Assembly (NCBI GenBank): GCA_964612965.1
Contig: CAZTGB010000007.1
Coordinates: 1-33,400, forward strand
From: CAZTGB01 sp964612965
GTDB taxonomy: Bacteria; Patescibacteriota; Microgenomatia; UBA8517
Length of the DNA: 33,400 bases
Direction of reading: 5' to 3'
Translations under genes and position numbers: made by a program
Shown here: in pieces, positions 1 to 5,839 of the stretch
Numbering within the stretch: position 1 is the first letter of the stretch
How the letters are laid out: each line of letters starts with the position of its first letter
The notes under the pieces: model-generated
What the model was told of the DNA's origin: nothing
The model's database searches: none
The model's input: the letters and a program-made list of their open reading frames with translations, nothing else

Positions 1-360
1 CATGTCTTCCCTTTTCATTACTAAGGCTGGTAACCCAAATGAATTTTTAAGCTCGTAGCTATTTTTAGTGGTTCTTTTTGATATTTCAACTTTTAATTGA
101 CTTAAGCCCTTTTTGTAGCTTAATAACCAGAATAGATTAAAATGCTTATCTCTCTTTTGTCTAAGTTCTCCGTATTTTTTAAGAATTTTTGTAATTCTAT
201 CAAAAACGATATCTTTTTTGGATTCATCAAGTAAATCAAAATCAAGATCAACACTAAAACGAGGTAGGTTATAAAAAAAATATAAAGCTGTTCCACCTTT
301 AAAACCAAGTATAGGAGCAATTTTAATGTCAGAATATATATCTTTTAACACGTCACTCAT
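1..360 (-). CDS. AbiEii/AbiGii-type nucleotidyltransferase toxin, partial
   Basis: Reading the minus strand from ATG at 360 gives 120 codons that stay open to the window edge, so the C-terminus is missing. Residues 19-40 contain the family signature: GFKGGTAL, then RFSVDLDFDLL, i.e. the GG motif followed by the D-x-D metal-binding pair of the nucleotidyltransferase fold. AbiEii proteins are toxins that transfer nucleotides to a cellular target (tRNA in characterised members). The start overlaps the last 8 nt of the upstream AbiEi-like gene (ATGAGTGA), indicating translational coupling of antitoxin and toxin. Family call is confident; activity is inferred. Confidence 0.85.
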   Translation of the reverse strand, partial: MSDVLKDIYSDIKIAPILGFKGGTALYFFYNLPRFSVDLDFDLLDESKKDIVFDRITKILKKYGELRQKRDKHFNLFWLLSYKKGLSQLKVEISKRTTKNSYELKNSFGLPALVMKREDM

Positions 361-943
361 TATTGTTCGGTGTGAAGAAATCACTAACATAACTTTTAAA
401 CCTCCTTTCCATTGCTTTATTATTATATATTTTCACCAAGTTTTTGGCTAACTTCCAGTCAATTTGTCCTAGATTATCAAAATGATAATTTCCAGATAAA
501 TATATTCTATCTAAAAAGGCTCTCTCTGGGCTTGCTATTGAGTAGCCATCAGTATTAATAATACCTGTTGGATTATTTAAAATTTCGTTCTTAATTTTGT
601 TAAAGCTAATTGTGTATTTATCAAGAGTTACATCTCTTGTTTGATAACTAATTACAAAAATAGTCTTATCATAGTATTGAAAATTAACACCTTCTTTTAG
701 AAGTACTGTTTCGAGACTAATATATGAGGGGGTAAAAATTTTATTGGCAGCTTCTAATATTTCAAATCCATTATTTTTGGCATATAAACCTCTCTTGAGG
801 CTAATTAAAATTCCTTTTTTGACAAAATAATTAATCTTAGACTTTAAATTATTTATATTTGTTTCGTTCAAAAGAATAGATATATCCTGGGTAGTAAAAA
901 CAGTCTCTTTTGATGAATATAGGCTGTAGGTAAGATTTTTCAT
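353..943 (-). CDS. AbiEi-type antitoxin / transcriptional regulator
   Basis: About 196 residues. The N-terminal 60-70 residues form a winged-helix-like segment; the C-terminal half carries the AbiEi-type motif SPERAFLDRIYLSGNYHF, followed by a helix typical of the family. AbiEi antitoxins repress their own operon and neutralise the nucleotidyltransferase encoded just downstream, as here. The open frame extends to a TTG at 979, but those 12 upstream codons overlap a near-perfect promoter (TTGACA, 17 nt, TAAACT) whose -10 ends 7 nt before the ATG at 943, so 943 is the likelier start and the mRNA is probably leaderless. Together with the gene below it forms a type IV-like toxin-antitoxin pair. 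Confidence 0.85.
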   Translation of the reverse strand: MKNLTYSLYSSKETVFTTQDISILLNETNINNLKSKINYFVKKGILISLKRGLYAKNNGFEILEAANKIFTPSYISLETVLLKEGVNFQYYDKTIFVISYQTRDVTLDKYTISFNKIKNEILNNPTGIINTDGYSIASPERAFLDRIYLSGNYHFDNLGQIDWKLAKNLVKIYNNKAMERRFKSYVSDFFTPNNNE

Positions 944-950
944 TACTTCC

Positions 951-979
951 AGTTTACAAAATAGGATATCGTTTGTCAA
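951..979 (-). promoter_or_regulatory. Promoter of the AbiE-like operon
   Basis: On the minus strand TTGACA (979-974), a 17-nt spacer and TAAACT (956-951). The predicted transcription start falls at or within 1-2 nt of the ATG at 943, so the transcript would be leaderless. It also argues against the upstream TTG start at 979. Confidence 0.7.
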
Positions 980-1032
980 ATCGTGGGTTTTTCATACAAA
1001 GTAAGACTAATTATATGCTACTTTGCAACAAA

Positions 1033-1041
1033 TGATATAAT
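1033..1041 (+). promoter_or_regulatory. Extended -10 promoter of HAD-uppS
   Basis: TGATATAAT is a perfect extended -10 (TGn plus TATAAT). No good -35 is visible at the usual distance. Seven nt separate it from the ATG at 1049, again predicting a leaderless transcript. Confidence 0.65.
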
Positions 1042-1048
1042 TTCACAG

Positions 1049-1732
1049 ATGAAAAGATTAGCTCTATTTGACATAGATGGCGTTATATACGATGGCCACT
1101 CCATTTTTGATTTAATTCAAGATCAGGAAAAGTCTGGTTTTATCAAAAAGGGACTTTGGAATTATATTCTTACCCTTCTCGAAAAATATAAAGAAGGAGA
1201 AATGAACTATAAACAAGCAGCCGATGCCATGTTGCTAGCTCATTCTCAAAAGTTAATTGGAAAAAGTTATGACGACCTAGTCACAGAAAACGTTGATTTT
1301 ATTGAAAGAAATAAGAATAAAATATTTCCATATTTTTCTAGCCTGATTTCAAAACTACAGAAAGATTATGACGTTTATCTTGTAACTACAAACTTTGATG
1401 CAACAGCTGGGGCATTTACTAAATACTTTGGATTAACTGGTTCCCTTTCTTCAAAAATAGGACAAGAAAACGGATTAATAGATGGGAGTATTAAACTTTC
1501 CTTGGGTGGCAATAAAGGAATTGTCAAAGATTTAATTGAAAAATATGAAAAAGAAGGCTCGATTGCCGTGGGGGATTCAGAAAACGATGCAGACATGCTT
1601 GATTTGGTTGAATTTCCACTCGCTATGGAACCTAATGAAAAATTACAAGCTATTGCCAAAGAAAAAGGATGGGAAACTGTAAATCGTGACACAATAACTG
1701 ATATAATTATGACTCACGTAAGTAAAAACTAA
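1049..1732 (+). CDS. HAD-superfamily (subfamily IB-like) phosphatase
   Basis: About 227 residues. All four HAD motifs are visible: motif I DIDGVIYDG near the N-terminus with the nucleophile and acid/base Asp, motif II VYLVTTNF with the Thr, motif III Lys in GGNKGIV, and motif IV GDSENDADML. This fits phosphoserine-phosphatase-like subfamily IB hydrolases; the substrate cannot be told. The frame is open from 983, but ATG 1049 sits just behind an extended -10 and starts directly at motif I (MKRLALFDIDG), so it is preferred. It ends 2 nt before uppS and is probably co-transcribed with it; a role in polyprenyl-phosphate or envelope metabolism is only a guess from context. Confidence 0.85.
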   Translation: MKRLALFDIDGVIYDGHSIFDLIQDQEKSGFIKKGLWNYILTLLEKYKEGEMNYKQAADAMLLAHSQKLIGKSYDDLVTENVDFIERNKNKIFPYFSSLISKLQKDYDVYLVTTNFDATAGAFTKYFGLTGSLSSKIGQENGLIDGSIKLSLGGNKGIVKDLIEKYEKEGSIAVGDSENDADMLDLVEFPLAMEPNEKLQAIAKEKGWETVNRDTITDIIMTHVSKN

Positions 1733-1734
1733 TA

Positions 1735-2964
1735 ATGTCAGAAACTAAAATTACACTTCCAAAAGATATTGTTATTCCAAATCACATCGCCATTATTTTA
1801 GACGGTAACAGGCGTTGGGCCAGGTCTCGTGGTTTATATACTCTTGAGGGACACAAAGCTGGATTTGATGCGGGAATGAAAATTGCCCAAGCTGCTCGTG
1901 ATTGGGGAATACATACCATGACCGTCTGGGGGTTCTCAACTGAAAATTGGGACCGCTCACCCAAAGAAATTTCATACTTAATGAAACTATATAAAAGCAT
2001 GCTTGACGAGATTAAAAAGCAAGCTAAAAAAGAACAAATTCGGTTTGTTCACTTAGGACGAAAAGACAGATTTCCAAAAGAATTAATAAAATATTTTGTT
2101 GAACTTGAAGAAGAAACCAAAAACAATAAAAGGCATGTATTTAATGTGGCCTTAGATTATGGTGGGCATGATGAAATAGTTAGGGCAACCAGAAAAATAA
2201 TTAAAGACAGAGTTCCCGAAGATAAAGTTGATGAGAAACTCTTTGCTTCATACTTAGATACCGGAGATCAGCCATATCCGTATGTTGATTTATTTATAAG
2301 AACCAGTGGAGAACAAAGAACTTCTGGGTTTCTTCCCTGGCAACTTAACTATGCTGAATACTATTGGGAATTGGGACATCTACCTGACATGACCCCGGGA
2401 AAATTAAAAGATATTGTGATTGATTACTCAAGGCGAAGAAGAAGATTTGGAGGTAATGATGCCATGGAACATTTTAAATTTGATCCAAGGCTTGTTGCCA
2501 ACTTGGAGCTTAAATGGTGGAGACTTGGAAACATTCCAGAGGGAGTTAAATTTGGTGAATATGCCATGATGCACTTAAAAGAACAATTTGGACTCTCCAA
2601 GAAATTAGCAGGAACTGCAGCTAAATACGCTTTTGAAGCCCTTTTGTATCAAGAAAAGAATAAACTCGAAAAGGCAAAGAGTTCTCTTAAAAAGTTTTAC
2701 AAGCTTATCAAATCCGAGTTAAAGCTTGCTTTTGAACCGGAAATTGTGGCATCACTTGAAGTTGAGATGAGGAGACAAAAAGGGGAGAATGAAGAACTTG
2801 CTAAAACTCACCTGGCTGAAGTGTATAGAATTTCACTTTTCCAAGCTGCAAAAGCTGCCCACCTTCGAGTACTTGCTAATGTAGAGCGTAATAGAGGTAA
2901 TTGGGACAAGGCAGAAGACTACTTAGAGAAGTACTATTCAGCTCTAAAGGAAAGAGTTGCTTGA
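1735..2964 (+). CDS. uppS: Isoprenyl transferase (undecaprenyl diphosphate synthase) with C-terminal extension
   Basis: Residues 1-250 match cis-prenyltransferases that elongate farnesyl diphosphate with isopentenyl diphosphate to make the lipid carrier for cell-wall glycans. Seen: IILDGNRRWARSRG with the Mg-binding Asp, EGHKAGF, FSTENWDRSPKE, IRTSGEQRTSGFLPWQ and YAEYYW. The usual family motif reads SNF after RTSGE.R-L; here it is SGF. The family is usually about 240-260 residues, but this protein has 409: residues about 260-409 form a charged, helical tail with a TPR-like stretch (RNRGNWDKAEDYLEKYY). Two nt separate it from the HAD gene. Enzyme call is confident; the tail's role is unknown. 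Confidence 0.93.
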   Translation: MSETKITLPKDIVIPNHIAIILDGNRRWARSRGLYTLEGHKAGFDAGMKIAQAARDWGIHTMTVWGFSTENWDRSPKEISYLMKLYKSMLDEIKKQAKKEQIRFVHLGRKDRFPKELIKYFVELEEETKNNKRHVFNVALDYGGHDEIVRATRKIIKDRVPEDKVDEKLFASYLDTGDQPYPYVDLFIRTSGEQRTSGFLPWQLNYAEYYWELGHLPDMTPGKLKDIVIDYSRRRRRFGGNDAMEHFKFDPRLVANLELKWWRLGNIPEGVKFGEYAMMHLKEQFGLSKKLAGTAAKYAFEALLYQEKNKLEKAKSSLKKFYKLIKSELKLAFEPEIVASLEVEMRRQKGENEELAKTHLAEVYRISLFQAAKAAHLRVLANVERNRGNWDKAEDYLEKYYSALKERVA

Positions 2965-2970
2965 TTTTTA

Positions 2971-3015
2971 CGTATCATAAATGATACGATAAAGGCATAA
3001 TGAATGATACGATAA
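2971..3015 (+). promoter_or_regulatory. Palindromic operator plus direct repeat over the start of the first Fic gene
   Basis: CGTATCAT-AA-ATGATACG at 2971-2988 is a perfect inverted repeat (8-bp arms). The 13-mer AATGATACGATAA occurs at 2980-2992 and again at 3003-3015, inside the first codons. TGATACGAT (2982-2990) also resembles an extended -10, 9 nt before ATG 3000. Three copies of the half site around a start codon suggest autoregulation by the encoded winged-helix/Fic protein (inference). Confidence 0.6.
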
Positions 3016-4051
3016 TCAATAGTAGACAAAAAAAAATACTTGATATTCTTCAAAAAAGAGGGGAGTTGTCTCGTTTACAGATTTCAGATTTCTTAAAAGA
3101 GGAAAAACCGATATCAAAGATTACTTTAATAAGAGATCTTAATTCATTAAAAGAACTAAAGCTTGTTGAGTCAAAAGGAGAAGCTCGGTTCATTAAATAT
3201 TTTATTCCAAATTTAAATCCCCTTTTGCAATATATAGAGATGGATGAGTATTTTGAGATTGAGGCTGAAGATAGAAAAATCAAAGATAGATTTAATACAA
3301 AAATTTTTAATAATTTAATTAACCTCTACACAAAAGATGAGATAAATATATGGCAAAATGCATCTGAAGAGTTTGTAAAGCGATCTAATCTATTAGACCC
3401 AAGCATTTACAAACGAGAGTTGGAAAGATTTATTATTGAGTTTTCTTGGAAATCATCCCAAATTGAAGGGAATACTTATGATTTACTTGAAACTGAAACT
3501 TTATTAATTCAAAATATCGAAGCCCAAGGGCATCCAAAAGAAGAGGCTATAATGCTTATTAATCACAAAAACGCCCTTGATTTAATTTTAAAAGAAAGAA
3601 ATCGTTTCAAAAAACTGAAATACGCTGATGTGATTCAATTACATAATATTTTAACTAAAGGACTTATTACTTCAGGAATTAGAAATCAGCCAGTTAGAAT
3701 ATCTGGTACAAACTATGTTCCGATGATAAATAGCCATGATTTGGAAAATGCTTTAAGAAAGTTAGTTGACATGGTAAATACTATTAATTTTCCGGGGGAA
3801 AAAGCTCTAATTCTTCGGTTTTGGCATATATACAACCATTTAAAGACGGGAATAAACGAACAGCCAGAACTTTAGCAAATGCCATACTTTTAGCACATGA
3901 TTTTTTCCCGTTATCTTATAGAAATTTAGATTTAAATGAATACAGAAAGGCTCTTATTATATTTTATGAACAAAACAACTTATACCATTTAAAGAGAATT
4001 ACATTGTCTCAGGTTAAATATGCTTTAAATAATTACTTCAAACTTAAATAG
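3000..4051 (+). pseudogene. Fic-domain protein with N-terminal winged helix, frameshifted
   Basis: Two overlapping frames together make one Fic protein of about 350 residues. Residues 1-65 are a winged-helix DNA-binding domain (RQKKILDILQKRGELS...TLIRDLNSLKELKLV). Residues 152-158 (SSQIEGN) match the Fic inhibitory motif (S/T)xxxE(G/N). The first frame then stops after ...ILRFWHIYNHL; the Fic core (YIQPFKDGNKRTARTLANAI) continues in the -1 frame from 3821. Adding one T to the TTTT run at 3819-3822 restores LRF-LAYIQPF, so one base has been lost, or misread. The core reads QPF instead of HPF, lacking the catalytic His. Fic enzymes transfer AMP or other groups to protein hydroxyls; this copy is probably inactive as an enzyme. 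Confidence 0.8.
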
Positions 4052-4055
4052 GGGC

Positions 4056-4084
4056 TTGACACTCATGTAGCGCTTTGATATCTT
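4056..4084 (+). promoter_or_regulatory. Sigma70-type promoter of the HTH gene
   Basis: TTGACA (4056-4061), 17-nt spacer, TATCTT (4079-4084). The transcript would start near 4091, leaving a leader of about 35 nt before ATG 4127 without an evident Shine-Dalgarno sequence. Confidence 0.6.
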
Positions 4085-4126
4085 CTGATCAAGATAGTTA
4101 ACAACCAGGCAGACAACTACAAACAA

Positions 4127-4345
4127 ATGGATCAAAATAACAAAAAGAAAATCAGATTAGAAGATCTTCCAGACTTATTAACTGTCAGAGAAGTTTCTGA
4201 TTTACTCAGAGTCTCCCCATTAACAATAAAGCGTTGGGGCAAGCGCGGAAAGCTTCCCGCAATTAGGATTAATTCAAGGGGCGACAGACGCTATAAAAAA
4301 GAGGCTGTCCTTTGGCTTTTGGGAATGCAATCTAAAGAAGAATAA
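4127..4345 (+). CDS. Excisionase/MerR-like helix-turn-helix DNA-binding protein
   Basis: 72 residues. The segment LTVREVSDLLRVSPLTIKRW followed by GKLPAIR and RRYKKEAVLWLL is the HTH_17 / excisionase-type winged helix: two helices, then a wing ending in a basic RR-K patch. Such proteins act as small regulators or recombination directionality factors; no integrase is visible in this window, so a regulatory role is more likely. It has its own promoter at 4056-4084 and lies between two Fic genes. The gene below (minus strand) converges on it with a 14-nt gap. Confidence 0.75.
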   Translation: MDQNNKKKIRLEDLPDLLTVREVSDLLRVSPLTIKRWGKRGKLPAIRINSRGDRRYKKEAVLWLLGMQSKEE

Positions 4346-4359
4346 CTTCAAATTTAGGA

Positions 4360-5322
4360 TTAAATTCTTGTATAAGAAACAGATCTGCCTTTTCCATGAG
4401 CAAGCAAAAGTCCAAGATTTACCAATTTAGCAAGATCTCTTGAAGCTGTAATTTGAGAAATACCATATAATTTTTGAACTTCTCTGTTTGTCATAGCCAA
4501 GCTAGGATCTTCCAGTTTGGCCACGATCTCTCTTTGTCGAGAGTTTAATTTCCAAAAAGATGCCGAAAGATTTTCTTGAAACTTTCGACTTTTAACTATT
4601 TCAAGCGCCTTTTCCAATGAATGCATTACACAAAATGCAAAATATTCAAGCCAAAGGGTTAAGTTACCTTGAATTTTTGAGAGTTCCATCATTCTTTTAA
4701 AAGTAACAAGATCACGTCTGAAAAATTCTTCAAAGGAAATCATTTCACGGACATCATATCCATTTTTGTATAAAAACAAGTACGAAAGAAGTCTACTAAC
4801 TCTGCCATTACCATTATCAAACGGGGTAATATTAATAAGTTCAATTTGAATAACCCCAGCTTGAATTACTGGATGATCTTTTCCTTTTTGCAGATAATTT
4901 AAAACCATATCAAGTTTCTTTTCAGAGTATTCGGTAAGTCCCGACATTTTTCCAAGAGTTTCTCGACAAGAAATTTCATAAAGTTTTTTAATTGTATTTA
5001 AATTTACTAAATTTTCAGTAACCAACCAGTTTTCCTTAATATAATTAAAAGCTTTCTTTTGGTTAATTACATCTTTTTCAAAATTAGTTAATTTTCTTTT
5101 ACCGATAGTACCCACACCTGAAAGAAGAGAAATAATATTAGCTTTTGAAAGGGGATTATCAGTTAAAGAAAGAGACCAAATAACTTTTTCAAGTGAAAAT
5201 TCCCATTTAAGTCTTAACTCGTCTTTTGAGGATAATGGGGTAAGTAAAATTTCAGATCTTAGTTTTTCAATTTTATCCAAGTAACTACTTAAGTTTTTAG
5301 AAATATTATATGCAAGGTCCAT
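4360..5322 (-). CDS. Fic-domain protein with C-terminal HTH, catalytic His replaced by Thr
   Basis: 320 residues. The Fic core ITPFDNGNGRVSRLLSYLFL (165-184) aligns with HPFxDGNGR, but the catalytic His is Thr166. The segment aligned with the N-terminal inhibitory motif reads SLSLTDN (50-56), lacking the Glu-Gly/Asn signature. Residues about 270-320 (MTNREVQKLYGISQITASRDLAKLVNLGLL) form a winged helix. In canonical members the His activates the target hydroxyl and the inhibitory Glu blocks ATP; loss of both suggests a non-catalytic, probably regulatory Fic protein (inference). TAATAT lies 6 nt before the start codon, and an 8-bp inverted repeat at 5335-5362 lies just upstream. The frame is intact. 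Confidence 0.85.
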   Translation of the reverse strand: MDLAYNISKNLSSYLDKIEKLRSEILLTPLSSKDELRLKWEFSLEKVIWSLSLTDNPLSKANIISLLSGVGTIGKRKLTNFEKDVINQKKAFNYIKENWLVTENLVNLNTIKKLYEISCRETLGKMSGLTEYSEKKLDMVLNYLQKGKDHPVIQAGVIQIELINITPFDNGNGRVSRLLSYLFLYKNGYDVREMISFEEFFRRDLVTFKRMMELSKIQGNLTLWLEYFAFCVMHSLEKALEIVKSRKFQENLSASFWKLNSRQREIVAKLEDPSLAMTNREVQKLYGISQITASRDLAKLVNLGLLLAHGKGRSVSYTRI

Positions 5323-5334
5323 ATAGTCATATTA

Positions 5335-5362
5335 AATCAAAAAGTCAGATGACATTTTGATT
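5335..5362 (-). promoter_or_regulatory. Inverted repeat upstream of the second Fic gene
   Basis: AATCAAAA (5335-5342) and TTTTGATT (5355-5362) form a perfect 8-bp inverted repeat with a 12-nt spacer, immediately upstream of TAATAT (5334-5329), the likely -10 of the Fic gene starting at 5322. It sits where a repressor would block RNA polymerase. Being AT-rich, it could arise by chance. Confidence 0.4.
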
Positions 5363-5520
5363 GGTATATTTAAGAATTCCTATATATCAAACTCAAAAAA
5401 CTACATTTCGTTTCGAGTTTGTTATAAGTCTCAAAGATAACTCATTCTAGTCTTAATTACATCATTCTGTCAAATTAAGGACTAATTTATATTTTCGAGG
5501 CTAGACGATAAAATATTGAT

Positions 5521-5538
5521 AAGATTACGACAAGATTA
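5521..5538. repeat. AAGATTA direct repeats, copy set 1
   Basis: AAGATTA at 5521-5527 and 5532-5538 (11-bp spacing). The same heptamer recurs three times with exact 10-bp spacing at 9553-9579, upstream of another Fic gene. Helically phased repeats suggest a protein-binding site shared by the two loci. Confidence 0.45.
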
Positions 5539-5558
5539 AAATACATACTAAATGACCC

Positions 5559-5586
5559 TTGACAACATTATTAGAATAGTTAGATA
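5559..5586 (+). promoter_or_regulatory. Candidate promoter of solitary tatA and surface protein
   Basis: TTGACA (5559-5564), 16-nt spacer, TAGATA (5581-5586). The -10 is weak; GATACT at 5583-5588 with an 18-nt spacer is an alternative. The leader to the TTG start at 5690 would be about 95 nt, unlike the leaderless arrangement at most other genes here. Confidence 0.45.
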
Positions 5587-5672
5587 CTGATTTATAACTA
5601 ATCATCTGCCCAGATGCGCTTTTAGTAAATATTTTTAACAAGGATCTGGCTCTTGAATGGTTTTTAGAAAAG

Positions 5673-5686
5673 AAAGGAGGTGATCC
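5673..5686 (+). promoter_or_regulatory. Exceptionally long Shine-Dalgarno sequence
   Basis: AAAGGAGGTGATCC is complementary over 14 nt to the conserved 3' end of bacterial 16S rRNA (GGATCACCTCCTTT). It lies 3 nt upstream of the TTG codon that opens the tatA-like gene and fixes that start, with the AGGAGG core about 9 nt away. Such length is far beyond what ordinary initiation needs. Confidence 0.75.
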
Positions 5687-5689
5687 GGC

Positions 5690-5836
5690 TTGTTTAATTC
5701 AATAGGTTCAACAGAGTTGCTTGTTTTAGCAGCAATTTTATTGCTTCTGTTTGGAGGCAAAAAACTCCCAGAGTTTGCTCGTGGCATTACTGATTCAGTA
5801 AAGGAGTTTAGAAAAGCTTCTAAAGAAACAGATTAA
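5690..5836 (+). CDS. tatA: TatA/TatE family protein (solitary copy)
   Basis: 48 residues from a TTG start behind a 14-nt Shine-Dalgarno sequence. The layout is that of TatA: short N-terminus with polar residue (GSTELL), one transmembrane helix (about 10-22), the hinge FGGKKLPEFARG, then an amphipathic helix (DSVKEFRKASKE). TatA oligomers form the translocating element of the twin-arginine pathway together with TatC. It is close to the TatA at 10095-10241 (about 30 of 48 residues identical by eye) but lies 4 kb from the Tat operon, just 3 nt upstream of a large secreted protein. That protein has a Sec-type, not Tat-type, signal, so the pairing is unexplained. Confidence 0.9.
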   Translation: MFNSIGSTELLVLAAILLLLFGGKKLPEFARGITDSVKEFRKASKETD

Positions 5837-5839
5837 AAT

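Larger units (their letters stand above)
5323..5689. other. Divergent intergenic region between a Fic gene and tatA
   Basis: No credible gene is seen in these 367 nt. They hold the inverted repeat at 5335-5362, a second weaker inverted repeat (CAAACTC 5388-5394 / GAGTTTG 5415-5421), two AAGATTA repeats (5521-5538), a TTGACA-containing promoter (5559-5586) and a long Shine-Dalgarno sequence (5673-5686). Confidence 0.6.

Noticed and set aside
943..979. TTG start at 979 for the AbiEi-like gene
   Set aside because: The TTG is the first half of a TTGACA -35 box; the -10 and spacing place the start at ATG 943.
3815..3830. Programmed -1 frameshift in the first Fic gene
   Set aside because: CGG-TTT-TGG is not a canonical slippery heptamer and no downstream stem or pseudoknot is obvious; a one-base loss is simpler.
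5388..5421. Inverted repeat CAAACTC/GAGTTTG as a terminator
   Set aside because: The 7-bp arms have a 20-nt spacer and no T tract; likely chance in AT-rich DNA.
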